Below are positions 1 through 8,806 of a stretch of DNA of 64,000 bases, piece after piece. The notes below the pieces were generated by a model that made no database searches, was not told the origin of the DNA, and worked only from the letters and a program-made list of their open reading frames with translations. Origin of the DNA: Lachnospiraceae bacterium (GTDB taxonomy: Bacteria; Bacillota; Clostridia; Lachnospirales; Lachnospiraceae); NCBI GenBank assembly GCA_029225065.1, contig JAQXVT010000059.1:1-64000 (forward strand), written 5' to 3'. The position numbers were made by a program, and so were the translations under genes. Position 1 is the first letter of the stretch. Each line of letters begins with the position of its first letter.

Positions 1-95
1 ATGGACTGGGAAGATATACATATTCATTACAGTGATAAATTTTCCGGATAATAACAGACATACGACTGTTTTTCTCGAAAAGGCTTATTTTTCAA

Positions 96-1967
96 CTATA
101 ATGGAATACTTTGTGCTGCACAAAGCGCCCCATACCCCACCTTCTCATTTGGATACACCGTAAAGCCCGGCAGCGGTCTGGCTCCCTTGCGCAGATACGC
201 ACGGACTTTTTCGCCGTACAGGAATGGATCATTTCCCCTTACGATGCCCCACTGCATCAAAAGAGCTGCGCTGCCGGTCACAAACGGTGCAGCAAAGGAA
301 GTACCTGTCACGGTTCTGTAGCTGCCTCCGGGTGCCGTCGCAGTAATCTGCACACCAGGCGCCACGAGATCGGGGCGCACACCGTAAATTTCTCCCGGCC
401 ACCCCCGCCCTGAAAAGGTCGCATACGCATTTGTGCGTGAATCATACGCACCGACTGCTACGGCACGGGAAGCTGCCGCCGGGATCGTGAGCGTTGCCTC
501 CGGGTTTGGGCGAAGGAAGCGGGTGTAGCGGCCCCGTGCACGGCCGTCGCTCATCCACAGATTATAGGATCCGTCTGTGATTTTTCCCGGCGTCAGGACG
601 ATTCTCCAGATTCCGCTGTCCAGATAATCATCCACAGGAATCCACTCCATAAAAATTTCCTGCTGCCCCTGATAGGGTGCCGGCTCCCCATAATAGATCA
701 GCAGCGTTGTTCCGCCATTTCTGTACTTTGCAGCACCTGTCTCACTCCTAAACGGTCCGACACTGCGCCCCTCCGGATCAATCACCGTGATCCGGTACGT
801 ATCTGCGTAATTTTTCCACAGCTGAATTCCCAGTGATGTCTCCTGCTCTCCGATCGTAAATTCGATTACCTGCTCCGGGCCGTTTTGCTCCAGCTTCCCT
901 GATACATGGCCGTCTGTCGCAGCTTCATTCCCCATTCCAATCACAAAAACGCTCTTCCAGCGATTTGCCATCTGGTCAAGATACGTCTCAAGCAGGGTAT
1001 TGCCGCGATGCGATCCATAGACATTTCCAAAGCTCAGATTTACTGCCACCGGACGCCTTAGTTCCTCCGCTTTTCGTACCACATACTCAATCGCCTGCAT
1101 CAATTCTGTCGTTCGCGGAAAGCCGCCCGGTTCCGGTGTTCCAAGCTTTACCACAATCAGCTCTGCCTGAGGCGCAACTCCCCTGTATCTTCCGCCGGAT
1201 GACTGCCCATTTCCGGCCGCAATCCCGAGTACCTCTGTCCCGTGACCGCTCACATCCTCTTCCGGCACAAGCGCAAGCCCCTCCTGCCTGCTCCCCGCTG
1301 CAAGCGCCGCATCAATCTCTGCCCTTGTATATTCCACTCCCTGTGTGAAACCGTCCGGTGTCCTGCCAAACTGAATTCCACTGCCCTGACCTCCTCTTTC
1401 TGGTTGCTCCATATTCTCCTGTATCCGGCTTGTTATCTCTTTTTCTTCCCTCCATGTATCTTCCGGATCGTTTCGTTTGTTTTTCCCGGCTTCTGCACTT
1501 TGGTCCCACATGGTCAGAATCCGCGTTGTCCCGTCCGCATTCCGAAAATCCGGATGAAAATAATCCACACCGGAGTCGATCACTGCCACCAGCACACCCT
1601 CTCCATCCAATCCATCTGTTCCACTTTGCACTGCAGAAATGCAGGACGCCTGCCGTCCCTGGTCCACAGAAAAATAGAGCCGTTTGGGCTTTTCGATGTA
1701 TTCTACCTCGTTTAAATCCGCAAGCACTGACAAATCCCTCTCCGGGAGCGTCACAATGGCATATCCACCCGATAATTCAATAATTTTCCATCGTTCTCCG
1801 GCGGCCGCTTTTGCAGCGCCTGCGAGGTCGCCGCTGTAGCGCACAATTACCTGCCAGGTACGCGCAGTAGCCTGATAACCGACCTCCAGAAGCTCTGATT
1901 TTTCCCGCTCCGCCTGCGGTGTATCCAGTGCCAGATTCAGCAGATTTTCTATTTTCTGATCATTCAT
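96..1967 (-). CDS. S8 family (subtilisin-like) serine peptidase, CspA/B/C-type
   Basis: Subtilase-fold serine endopeptidase of about 623 residues. The catalytic triad is visible: Asp131 in VAVIDSGVDYFHPDF, His242 in SGHGTEVLGIAAGNG and Ser557 in GTSFAAPFVTG. The long stretch between His and Ser resembles the Csp-type clostridial subtilases that carry a jelly-roll insert. No signal peptide is visible, so a cytoplasmic or spore-associated role is possible; the substrate is unknown. The start is set at the ATG at 1967 because MNDQKIENLLNLAL resembles the N-terminus I recall for this family. The frame stays open to a TTG at 2087 directly after the upstream stop codon, but no well-spaced ribosome binding site precedes it. 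The SD before 1967 is also weak, so the start is uncertain. Confidence 0.85.
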   Translation of the reverse strand: MNDQKIENLLNLALDTPQAEREKSELLEVGYQATARTWQVIVRYSGDLAGAAKAAAGERWKIIELSGGYAIVTLPERDLSVLADLNEVEYIEKPKRLYFSVDQGRQASCISAVQSGTDGLDGEGVLVAVIDSGVDYFHPDFRNADGTTRILTMWDQSAEAGKNKRNDPEDTWREEKEITSRIQENMEQPERGGQGSGIQFGRTPDGFTQGVEYTRAEIDAALAAGSRQEGLALVPEEDVSGHGTEVLGIAAGNGQSSGGRYRGVAPQAELIVVKLGTPEPGGFPRTTELMQAIEYVVRKAEELRRPVAVNLSFGNVYGSHRGNTLLETYLDQMANRWKSVFVIGMGNEAATDGHVSGKLEQNGPEQVIEFTIGEQETSLGIQLWKNYADTYRITVIDPEGRSVGPFRSETGAAKYRNGGTTLLIYYGEPAPYQGQQEIFMEWIPVDDYLDSGIWRIVLTPGKITDGSYNLWMSDGRARGRYTRFLRPNPEATLTIPAAASRAVAVGAYDSRTNAYATFSGRGWPGEIYGVRPDLVAPGVQITATAPGGSYRTVTGTSFAAPFVTGSAALLMQWGIVRGNDPFLYGEKVRAYLRKGARPLPGFTVYPNEKVGYGALCAAQSIPL

Positions 1968-2087
1968 TCCATCGGTTCTTTCCACTTCTTTCTCTGTTAT
2001 CGTATGAGATCGTTCCAATAACGCCACTAAAAAAACAGACCGGGAACCGGCATTTGCCGACTTCCGATCTGTTTCTTTTTCGGACAA

Positions 2088-2327
2088 TTAATTCAGATAT
2101 TCTCCAACCGGAGAGGTATTGTACTGCTTTTTAATTTCGATTACAATAGAACCGTCTTCGTTCTTTGTCTCCGATAAAATTCTGTATTTTGTTCCGCTCT
2201 TTTCCAGCTGATTCTTATACTTTTCACATTCCTGCTCAATCATTTTCTTCGCATATTCTGTCGTCTCTCCGTCATGGTTTGAAAAACATAAAGTCTGAGT
2301 GATACAAGCTGCTTTAATTCTTTTCAT
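2088..2327 (-). CDS. Small conserved hypothetical protein, 79 aa
   Basis: A 79-residue, charged, probably cytoplasmic protein with no signal peptide or membrane segment. The N-terminal part (MKRIKAACITQTLCF) and the C-terminal IVIEIKKQYN segment suggest a small alpha/beta fold. Similar short proteins occur in Clostridia but I know no function for them. A good ribosome binding site (GAGAGG, about 8 bases upstream) precedes the ATG at 2325-2327. Its stop codon adjoins the extended reading frame of the downstream subtilase, so the two are probably co-transcribed. The gene is real by RBS and codon use; the function is unknown. Confidence 0.7.
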   Translation of the reverse strand: MKRIKAACITQTLCFSNHDGETTEYAKKMIEQECEKYKNQLEKSGTKYRILSETKNEDGSIVIEIKKQYNTSPVGEYLN

Positions 2328-2372
2328 GTTGGCTACCTCTCTTTCATTCTAAACATACCTTACAGAAACGAA

Positions 2373-2413
2373 AAGGGATCCTTCACTCAGTAAATTTGAA
2401 TGAAAGGATCCCT
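2373..2413 (-). terminator. Bidirectional intrinsic terminator
   Basis: Inverted repeat AGGGATCCTTCA/TGAAAGGATCCCT with a loop of about 16 bases. Read on the minus strand it is followed by TTTTCGTTT, and on the plus strand by ATTTTT. It ends the transcript of the cytidylate-kinase-like gene upstream. Confidence 0.75.
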
Positions 2414-2488
2414 GATTTTTCATGTAAATTGTACGTGGTTGTATGCTATAAATTATACCTTATTTTTTTCAAAAATGTAAGTAATTTT

Positions 2489-3076
2489 TTATTTCATACA
2501 TTCCATAATAATTTTTTCGCACAACTCATATCCAAGCTGTGAGCTGTCTAATGACAAAGTATAATTATCTGCTTTTCCCCATTTCTGATTCGTATAAAAG
2601 CTGTAATTTGTCATTCGTCTTTTATCGATCTCTGCCATCATGCTTTTTGCCTCAGCCTCTGAAACATGATAGAGCTCACAAATGCGTTTCGTTTTCTGCT
2701 CTACAGATCCGTGTATAAAAACATTGATCACATCCGTTCTGTCCTTCAGGATATAATCTGCATTTCGTCCAATGATCACACACGGTTCCTTTTCCGCTAT
2801 CTCCAGGATAATTTTTCGTTGCGCTTCATATACAAGATCTTCTACGGATTTTCCTGTGTTGTCTCTGCCCGCAAATGCATATGCAAACAATCCTTTTCTC
2901 GGAGAAAGCTCTGCTTTTTCCAAAATATATTCCGGAGACAGCCCGGATTTCTCCGCAATCTGGCCGATCATATTCTTATCATAATAAGAAATTCCAAGCT
3001 TTTTTGCCGTTTCTTCGCCGATAAAGCGGCCGCCGCTTCCGAACTCTCTGCTGATTGTAATAATTCTTTTTGCCAT
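2489..3076 (-). CDS. Cytidylate kinase-like family protein (paralogue 1)
   Basis: A 195-residue P-loop protein of the Cytidylate_kin2 type found in many Firmicutes. The N-terminus carries the nucleotide-binding loop SREFGSGG (about residues 8-15), followed by a kinase-like core with CVIIGRNADYIL near the middle. The family is assigned by fold to CMP kinases, but true substrates are unproven and it is not the housekeeping cmk. The start is the ATG at 3076, preceded by a consensus AAGGAGG; the frame extends 12 codons further without a better site. A second member lies at 10568-11212. The gene has its own terminator and a palindromic repeat copy upstream, so it is probably monocistronic. Confidence 0.85.
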   Translation of the reverse strand: MAKRIITISREFGSGGRFIGEETAKKLGISYYDKNMIGQIAEKSGLSPEYILEKAELSPRKGLFAYAFAGRDNTGKSVEDLVYEAQRKIILEIAEKEPCVIIGRNADYILKDRTDVINVFIHGSVEQKTKRICELYHVSEAEAKSMMAEIDKRRMTNYSFYTNQKWGKADNYTLSLDSSQLGYELCEKIIMECMK

Positions 3077-3094
3077 TGTCCAATCCTCCTTAGG

Positions 3095-3130
3095 TAAAGC
3101 GGACATTCGCAATCCGCTACGCTGCTTGCA
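3095..3130 (+). repeat. Dispersed palindromic intergenic repeat, copy 1
   Basis: Copy of the repeat family centred on GCGGACATTCGCAATCCGC (GCGGA/TCCGC stem, ATTCGCA-like loop), followed by the tail CTACGCTGCTTGCA. It lies between the MATE gene and the cytidylate-kinase-like gene, in the opposite orientation to both. The tail continues into a weak inverted repeat (TCATAAG/CTTATGA, 3134-3172). Confidence 0.7.
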
Positions 3131-3200
3131 GGATCATAAGACATCCTCCCACAAGCGTGGACTCCTTATGATATTTCATAAACGCAGTCGTTTCACGACC

Positions 3201-4568
3201 TTAGTTCATGCTGTCCACTTTTGTTTTTCTGATCCGCTTGAGCAGCATATAGCCTACTGCACATGCAACAAGCTCTGTGATCGGAAATGCCCACCAGATC
3301 AGAGAAACTCCTGCCTGACCATTCCGTACAAAAATGGAAAAGATACCTGCAAGCGGTAAAATAACCACAAGCTGTCTCAAAAGTGAGATAATCAGAGATT
3401 CCATACCGCCGTCCAGCGCCTGATAAATTCCCTGATAAGCTACGTTTATACCCGCAAAAATAAAGCTGATCGAAATCACTCGCATTGCACTGATGAAATG
3501 CTCTCTTGACTGTCCTGCGTTAAACAGCGTTGCAAATGCGTTCGGGAAAATTTCTGTAATAGCCAGTCCGGCAACCATCAGAACAGTGGTGTAGATAAGT
3601 CCGTACTTTATTCCATCCTGAATTCTCTTTTTACTGCGCATTCCATACGCAAACGCAATAATCGGTGTGATTGCATCACGCAGTCCAAAAGCCAGAAACA
3701 GTACAAACTGCTGAACCTTGTAAAACAGACCGTATGCAGTCTGTGCTGACGGACTGAATTTAAGAATCAGGTTCATAACATATACCATGATTGACATCAG
3801 CGCCTGCGCAATAATTGCCGGAAGTCCGATCGCATAAATCTCTTTGATGATTCCGGCATCCGGTTTCATATGCTTCATTCCATGATCAAATTCCTTGTTC
3901 AGCTTCATATGGAAAATAAGAAGCAGTACCGCAGATGCCACCTGACCGATTACAGTTGCATATGCTGCACCTTTTACTCCCATTTCCGGCACCGGTCCGA
4001 TGCCATAAATCATAATCGGGTCAAGAATAATATTGATCACTGCCCCTGCTACCTGACCGATTGTAGAATATAGAGAGCGTCCTGTTGCCTGCAGTAATTT
4101 TTCAAATAATGAGAAAAATATGATTCCGAAAGAAATAACACAGCAGATTCTTAAGTAATCTGTTCCCATTGTAAGTACTTCTGCGTCCACAGTCTGTGAG
4201 GAAATATAGGCCTTTACGCCAAAGATACCAAACAGAAGACATACCGCATAGATAACTATGCCAAGAAACAGGCTGTTTCCTGCCACCTTTGCTGCCTTTT
4301 TGCGGTTTTCCTGACCGAGCACTCTTGCAAGAAGAGCATTCGTTCCCACGCCGGTTCCAATTCCAACTGCTACCATAAGCATCTGCACCGGGAATACCAG
4401 AGTCAGCGCATTTAGTGCCGATTCACTTCCCGTTTTCATATTGCCAACAAACGCACTGTCTACAATATTGTAAACCGCCTGCAGCGCCATGGATAAAATC
4501 ATTGGTATGCCCATCTGAATCATCAGCTTATTTACAGGCATATCCTTCATCTTGTTACTTTCTGCCAT
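3201..4568 (-). CDS. MATE family efflux transporter (1)
   Basis: Multi-antimicrobial and toxin extrusion carrier of 455 residues, the usual MATE length, with about 12 hydrophobic segments. The N-terminal motif [21 protein letters not shown] and the duplicated half ([19 protein letters not shown]) are typical of MATE drug/Na+ or H+ antiporters in the cell membrane. The start is the ATG at 4568, with AAGGAGG about 11 bases upstream; an in-frame GTG at 4595 was rejected. Transcription begins about 170 bases upstream at a consensus promoter, and the leader contains a strong terminator-like hairpin. Expression may therefore be controlled by attenuation, perhaps by a toxic substrate. The substrate cannot be read from the sequence. 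Confidence 0.9.
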   Translation of the reverse strand: MAESNKMKDMPVNKLMIQMGIPMILSMALQAVYNIVDSAFVGNMKTGSESALNALTLVFPVQMLMVAVGIGTGVGTNALLARVLGQENRKKAAKVAGNSLFLGIVIYAVCLLFGIFGVKAYISSQTVDAEVLTMGTDYLRICCVISFGIIFFSLFEKLLQATGRSLYSTIGQVAGAVINIILDPIMIYGIGPVPEMGVKGAAYATVIGQVASAVLLLIFHMKLNKEFDHGMKHMKPDAGIIKEIYAIGLPAIIAQALMSIMVYVMNLILKFSPSAQTAYGLFYKVQQFVLFLAFGLRDAITPIIAFAYGMRSKKRIQDGIKYGLIYTTVLMVAGLAITEIFPNAFATLFNAGQSREHFISAMRVISISFIFAGINVAYQGIYQALDGGMESLIISLLRQLVVILPLAGIFSIFVRNGQAGVSLIWWAFPITELVACAVGYMLLKRIRKTKVDSMN

Positions 4569-4596
4569 CTCCTTAGCGTCCTCCTTGTTCTGCACA

Positions 4597-4655
4597 AAAA
4601 AAGTGTGTACTCATCCGGTAAGCTGGACTTACGCTGATAAGCTACACACTTTTTT
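4597..4655 (-). terminator. Terminator-like hairpin inside the MATE mRNA leader (putative attenuator)
   Basis: On the minus strand a long stem (AAGTGTGTA paired with TACACACTT, extended inward by CTTATC/GATGAG and GTAAG/CTTAC) is followed by seven T residues. It sits about 30 bases before the MATE start codon and downstream of a consensus promoter, so transcription must read through it. This is the layout of conditional termination. Part of the stem resembles a degenerate copy of the dispersed palindromic repeat. Confidence 0.65.
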
Positions 4656-4707
4656 ATGCAAATATAAACTTTACTGAAATAAAAAAACAAGTATCAAGAA
4701 ACTGGAT

Positions 4708-4719
4708 TTACGCAGTCAT
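4708..4719 (-). other. Possible three-codon upstream ORF in the MATE leader
   Basis: The leader contains ATGACTGCGTAA (Met-Thr-Ala-stop), with GAGTGG a few bases upstream, between the promoter and the terminator-like hairpin. Very short leader ORFs control some antibiotic-resistance genes by ribosome-mediated attenuation. A three-codon ORF can occur by chance, so this is only a candidate. Confidence 0.2.
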
Positions 4720-4738
4720 TGCCACTCGTTCCGAAGTA

Positions 4739-4767
4739 ATTATATTTCCTGTTTTTCAAAAAGTCAA
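4739..4767 (-). promoter_or_regulatory. Sigma-A promoter of the MATE gene
   Basis: On the minus strand, -35 TTGACT (4762-4767) and -10 TATAAT (4739-4744) are separated by exactly 17 bases. The predicted start of transcription is near 4732, giving a leader of about 165 bases. Confidence 0.75.
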
Positions 4768-4814
4768 CCAAAAATCTTTCAGAATTGGGAGACGGCGCTG
4801 TCCTTTACAATCTG

Positions 4815-4842
4815 CCAGTGAAAGCTGAACGCTTCCACTGAC
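4815..4842 (-). terminator. Weak hairpin downstream of the MFS gene
   Basis: Imperfect inverted repeat CAGTG-AAGC/GCTT-CACTG about 40 bases beyond the MFS stop codon, without a convincing T-run. It may end or stabilise the transporter/dimethylargininase transcript. Confidence 0.35.
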
Positions 4843-4879
4843 AGAACGCAACTATCCACGCTATCATGCCATATCTTTT

Positions 4880-6175
4880 TTATCGTATACCTTCCTGCTT
4901 ATCTGCAATCTTTAAAAACAGAAATCCGAGTGCAAAAAAGATCGCCAGGCATGCAACCGCCACATTGATTGTCCCGCCTGCAAGCTTGACCGCTGCAATC
5001 ACCGCCGAGCCAAGGAAGGACGCTCCCTTGCAGAAAATATCGTAAAGCCCGAAGTATTCTCCGGAATTTTCTGCCGGGATAATTTTTGAATAATACGAGC
5101 GTGACAGAGACTGTATCGATCCCTGAAAGCAGCCCACACCAAAAGCCAGAATGGCAAAATGTACCAGGGTCCGCAAAGTCAGTGCATAAAGCGCCACGCA
5201 GAAATATCCGGCTATGCAAACCAGAATTAAGGTTACCGTATCATACTTTTTTGACAGCTTTGCAAACACCATGGAACCAAAAAACGCAACAACCTGTGTC
5301 GCAAGCAGGAAAATGACCTGCCCTACCGTGTTCAGGTTCAGATCCGTACCGATATTGATGCAATTATCGATAATGGTTCCCACTCCATCGATATAAAGGA
5401 AAAATGCAATCAGGAAAAACAGTACCTTTTTATCGTGGAGCGCAATATTCTTAAGTGTTTTAAAAATCCGTCCGAATGCTTTTTTCACGGCATGCGGCTC
5501 TTTTTCCACGTAATTTTTCTGCCTGTATGTACGGATCAGAGGAATCGTTACGATAAACCACCAAAATGCCGTGACGGTAAAACCGATCGCTTTTGATACA
5601 CCGCCGGAAAGCATCCCGAGCATATCCGGTCCAAGCACGTACGCAAGTAACGCGATTATAAATGGAATGCAGGAACCGATATAACCCCATGCAAAGCCAT
5701 AGGAGGATACTTCATCCATCCGTTCTTCTGTCGTCACATCGTTCAGCATCGAATCATAGAACATCAAAGATGCATTGTAGCAGATGCGTGTCAGAACATT
5801 GATCACGATAAACAATACCCAGCCTGTCACAAATCCATTCAGGATACACCCGACCACACCGAGTCCTGTCACCGTCGTAAAAAATATTTTTTTTGTATCT
5901 TTATGATCCGCGAGTGCGCCACACACCGGTCCAAGCAGCGCAACCAGTACGGTCACCAGTGCAATGGAAATCGAATAATACGCCGTTGCATGATCCGCAC
6001 TGATCTGGCCTTTCGCTGTGCCGACCGCCATACTCTTAAACCAGATCGGAATCAGAGAGCATGCCAGCATTGTAAATGCAGAATTTCCCACATCATAAAG
6101 TACCCATGCAAACTCCTGCTCCGTCAGTCCGCGAAATACCTTCGTTTTATTCAGAAGCCGAAACAATCCTCCCAT
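4880..6175 (-). CDS. MFS transporter, UMF1/Atg22-like family
   Basis: A 431-residue polytopic membrane protein with about 12 predicted transmembrane helices. The N-terminal WVLYDVGNSAFTMLACSLIPIWF and the loop ALADHKDTKK mark it as a member of the UMF1 (Atg22-like) branch of the major facilitator superfamily. In fungi Atg22 exports amino acids from the vacuole; bacterial members are uncharacterised. The gene starts 15 bases after the dimethylargininase gene, so the two are co-transcribed. A role in export of a product such as citrulline, or uptake of a related compound, is inference from context only. The ribosome binding site is weak. Confidence 0.85.
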   Translation of the reverse strand: MGGLFRLLNKTKVFRGLTEQEFAWVLYDVGNSAFTMLACSLIPIWFKSMAVGTAKGQISADHATAYYSISIALVTVLVALLGPVCGALADHKDTKKIFFTTVTGLGVVGCILNGFVTGWVLFIVINVLTRICYNASLMFYDSMLNDVTTEERMDEVSSYGFAWGYIGSCIPFIIALLAYVLGPDMLGMLSGGVSKAIGFTVTAFWWFIVTIPLIRTYRQKNYVEKEPHAVKKAFGRIFKTLKNIALHDKKVLFFLIAFFLYIDGVGTIIDNCINIGTDLNLNTVGQVIFLLATQVVAFFGSMVFAKLSKKYDTVTLILVCIAGYFCVALYALTLRTLVHFAILAFGVGCFQGSIQSLSRSYYSKIIPAENSGEYFGLYDIFCKGASFLGSAVIAAVKLAGGTINVAVACLAIFFALGFLFLKIADKQEGIR

Positions 6176-6190
6176 ATGCTTCTGCCGCTC

Positions 6191-6973
6191 TTACAGAAGA
6201 CTTGTAAAGCGCAGGCTTAAGCAGCTTAAGCCACCATCAATTTTACGGTATTCAGATGTATCTACCAGAATTACTTCATAGCCGGCGTCTTTTACAATCT
6301 GTGCTACCTTCGGAAAATGATCCGGCACAATGACCTTGCCATTCATCCAGATGCAGTTTGCTGCATACGCTTCGTCTTCCGGAATCACATATTTATTGTA
6401 CTTTGCAAAGTCCGGCTTGTCGACAAATTCACCGGATACCAGCATGTTGTTGTTCTCGATATAGTTGACACCGGTCTTTAAGTGAAGCACCTTCTCAAGC
6501 GGTACCTCTGATCCGGTCAGACCATACTTTTCAAGAATTGCGATGAACTGACGGATTCCCTCTTCATTCGTACGTGCGGAGCGACCTACGTAGAAATGAT
6601 CGCCTACCATCATAACGTCTCCGCCTTCCAGTGTGCCAGGTGCCTTAATGTACTCGATGCAGTCCTCCGGGAAGAATTTTTTGATGACCGGAATCATTGC
6701 CTCTACTTCTTTGTTTCTCGATGCGGCGCCCGGGTTTGTGATAATCGCGCACTTTCTTGTCAGAACTGCCGTATCCTCTACAAAGCAGGAGTCCGGAAAA
6801 TTCTCATCAGCGTCAAGTACCGTTACCTCTACGCCGCAGCTCTTCAGCGCCTCAATATAAGCGTCGTGCTGCTTCAGCGCAAGCTCATAATCCGGTTTGC
6901 CAAGCTCCGGTGCGGATGTGATACCTTCTGTGATTTTGCTGCATGGTCTCTTTACAATTACATTTTTAAACAT
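6191..6973 (-). CDS. Dimethylargininase (DDAH) family hydrolase
   Basis: Member of the amidinotransferase/deiminase superfamily, 260 residues, matching the roughly 254 of bacterial dimethylarginine dimethylaminohydrolases. These enzymes hydrolyse N-omega-methylated arginines to citrulline and (di)methylamine. The expected catalytic groups are present: Glu116 in LEGGDV, His164 in HLKTG and Cys251 in GGLSCLSLRF, plus the substrate-loop motif FPDSCFVEDTAV. The start is the ATG at 6973, preceded by GGAG; the longer open frame upstream is very basic and unlike the family. It follows an amino-acid ABC transporter and precedes an MFS transporter, and an ArgR-like operator heads the cluster. Substrate could instead be arginine or another guanidine. 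Confidence 0.85.
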   Translation of the reverse strand: MFKNVIVKRPCSKITEGITSAPELGKPDYELALKQHDAYIEALKSCGVEVTVLDADENFPDSCFVEDTAVLTRKCAIITNPGAASRNKEVEAMIPVIKKFFPEDCIEYIKAPGTLEGGDVMMVGDHFYVGRSARTNEEGIRQFIAILEKYGLTGSEVPLEKVLHLKTGVNYIENNNMLVSGEFVDKPDFAKYNKYVIPEDEAYAANCIWMNGKVIVPDHFPKVAQIVKDAGYEVILVDTSEYRKIDGGLSCLSLRFTSLL

Positions 6974-7064
6974 AATTTTTCTCCATTCTGCCAGCATTTT
7001 CTGCGGGCCGTTTTTATTGTGTTTTCTCTGCTTTCTGCATTTCTCCTGACGTTTTCGGAAATCC

Positions 7065-7787
7065 TTACAGCACCTTCGACAGAAATTCCTGCAATCTCTC
7101 ATTCTTCGGGTGTGCGAAAAACTCTTCCGGCGTGTTTTCTTCTTTGATGAGTCCCTCATCTACAAAGAGAACCTTTGTGCCGACTTCCCTCGCAAAACCC
7201 ATCTCGTGAGTAACAATCACCATTGTCATCCCCTCGTCCGCCAGCTCACGGATCAGGTCGAGCACCTCACCTACCATCTCCGGATCAAGTGCCGAGGTCG
7301 GCTCATCAAACAGCATTACCTCCGGATTCATCGCAAGTGCACGTACGATTGCGATTCGCTGTTTCTGACCTCCGGAAAGCTTATTCGGATACTCGCCTGC
7401 TTTATCCTCCAGGCCAATCCTGCGAAGCAGACGCAGTGCATTTTCTTTTGCCTCCGCCTTTGTCTGCATTTTCAGCCGAACCGGAGCAAATGTGATATTG
7501 TCAAGCACCGTCATGTGCGGGAACAGATTGAAATGCTGAAATACCATTCCCATCTTCTGGCGCATCTTGTTGATATCGTTCTGCGGATCAGTAATATTGG
7601 TACCATCAAACCAGATTTCACCGCCGGTCGGCTCCTCCAGAAGATTCAGGCAGCGCAGAAATGTACTCTTTCCAGATCCGCTCGGACCTATGACTACGAT
7701 CTTTTCGCCCTGGTTGATCGTGTAATCGATGCCGTTTAAGACCTTCAGTCCATCGAATTCTTTCTTTAATCCCTTAACCTCGATCAC
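7065..7787 (-). CDS. Amino-acid ABC transporter ATP-binding protein (GlnQ/ArtP-like)
   Basis: Polar amino-acid ABC ATPase of 240 residues. Walker [10 protein letters not shown], signature [16 protein letters not shown] and Walker [15 protein letters not shown] are all present, with the switch histidine in IVTHEMGFA. It energises uptake with the permease at 7774-8514 and the binding protein at 8807-9700. The start codon is GTG at 7787, preceded by GAGGAGG about 10 bases upstream inside the permease gene, giving a 14-base overlap and translational coupling. The operator, rather than the protein, suggests that arginine or a relative is the substrate. Confidence 0.92.
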   Translation of the reverse strand: MIEVKGLKKEFDGLKVLNGIDYTINQGEKIVVIGPSGSGKSTFLRCLNLLEEPTGGEIWFDGTNITDPQNDINKMRQKMGMVFQHFNLFPHMTVLDNITFAPVRLKMQTKAEAKENALRLLRRIGLEDKAGEYPNKLSGGQKQRIAIVRALAMNPEVMLFDEPTSALDPEMVGEVLDLIRELADEGMTMVIVTHEMGFAREVGTKVLFVDEGLIKEENTPEEFFAHPKNERLQEFLSKVL

Positions 7788-8514
7788 CCTGCTTCAGCCT
7801 CCTCTCCAGAATGCTTACCCCGAAGGATAAAATCATGACACATGCAAAGTAAACTGCCGCAATAAAAAGCAGCGGCATCAGCGGTGACATCGTACGACTT
7901 CGCACCAGATCGGATGCACGAGTCAGATCAACGACCGCAATATAGCCTACGATTGATGTCTCCTTCAGCACGGCGATTCCCTCGTTGCAAAGTGCCGGCA
8001 GCGCTGATTTAAACGCCTGCGGAAGAATAATGTAAAGAATCGTATCAAATGCTCCAACGCCGAGGGATCGTCCAGCCTCCATCTGTCCTGCGTCTACGGA
8101 ATTGATACCGCCGCGCACGACCTCTGATACGTAAGCCGCCGAATTCAGTCCCATTGCGATGCAGCAGACCACGATCTTATTCGGGAAGCCTGCCATGATA
8201 ACGAACGCCATAATCAGCAGCTGTACCACAAGCGGCACGCCGCGAACTACTGCCACATAAAGTGCCAGTATCTTATCAATAATAAAATACAGCACATAGC
8301 CAATTTTTTTTACCGCTGTAACCGGCTTTCTCTTTTTGATCTGCACAAACCCATACCGCAGCATGGCAATCGCGATACCGAACACCATTCCGACGACGAT
8401 TGACACAAGCGTAATCAGAATCGTATTCTCAAAACCTGTTAAAAAAACCTTGTAGCGGTCATCACGGATAAATGTCTTCACAAATTCCGCTTTGATCTCA
8501 TCCATCCAGCCCAT
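7774..8514 (-). CDS. Amino-acid ABC transporter permease (HisM/GlnP type)
   Basis: Integral membrane component of 246 residues with about five transmembrane segments, the HisMQ-type fold. The permease signature region [27 protein letters not shown] is the EAA loop that contacts the ATPase. The start is the ATG at 8514, with AGGCAGG upstream. The insertion between the first two membrane segments ([22 protein letters not shown]) is longer than usual but seen in clostridial homologues. Only one permease is present, so the transporter is presumably a homodimer. It overlaps the ATPase gene. Confidence 0.9.
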   Translation of the reverse strand: MGWMDEIKAEFVKTFIRDDRYKVFLTGFENTILITLVSIVVGMVFGIAIAMLRYGFVQIKKRKPVTAVKKIGYVLYFIIDKILALYVAVVRGVPLVVQLLIMAFVIMAGFPNKIVVCCIAMGLNSAAYVSEVVRGGINSVDAGQMEAGRSLGVGAFDTILYIILPQAFKSALPALCNEGIAVLKETSIVGYIAVVDLTRASDLVRSRTMSPLMPLLFIAAVYFACVMILSFGVSILERRLKQGDRG

Positions 8515-8530
8515 AATCCTGCCTTTCTTA

Positions 8531-8555
8531 GGAAGCGGATATCCATGATCCGCCG
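8531..8555 (+). repeat. Palindromic repeat copy between binding-protein and permease genes (a)
   Basis: GCGGATATCCATGATCCGC forms a GCGGAT/ATCCGC stem with a 7-base loop, preceded by GGAA. It lies in the permease mRNA leader just upstream of the start codon. Confidence 0.5.
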
Positions 8556-8723
8556 TTTTTTGTTTCCGCAGCACCTCGCAGTGATGCCGCAATTTCTTTG
8601 CCATTGTACCACGCTACAGCAGTTACGTCCAGTATATCCATACAACCTGCACAGCCTGCACAATCAATTTTCAAAGCAATTTAACTGCCCACGTTACCGA
8701 TCTGTCTGCTTTGCCCCGACATA

Positions 8724-8755
8724 CAGCGAAGCGGATACCTACGATCCGCTTCCTC
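8724..8755 (+). repeat. Palindromic repeat copy between binding-protein and permease genes (b)
   Basis: GAAGCGGAT and ATCCGCTTC flank a 7-base loop, a 9-bp perfect stem, in the 292-base gap after the binding-protein gene. Two hairpins in this gap could set the relative amount of binding protein and permease mRNA, as in many ABC operons. I see no small gene in this gap. Confidence 0.55.
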
Positions 8756-8806
8756 TGCTTTGTCTTTATGCCATTTTGCTTTGTTCTTTATAATAGAAAT
8801 CGTTGT

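Noticed and set aside
1968-2087. Extended N-terminus of the subtilase from a TTG at 2087
   Set aside because: No properly spaced ribosome binding site, and the family N-terminus as I recall it begins at MNDQKIENLL.
6974-7159. Sixty-one extra residues before the dimethylargininase
   Set aside because: Very basic, repeated Arg/Lys composition overlapping the ABC ATPase gene; the ATG at 6973 has a good RBS.
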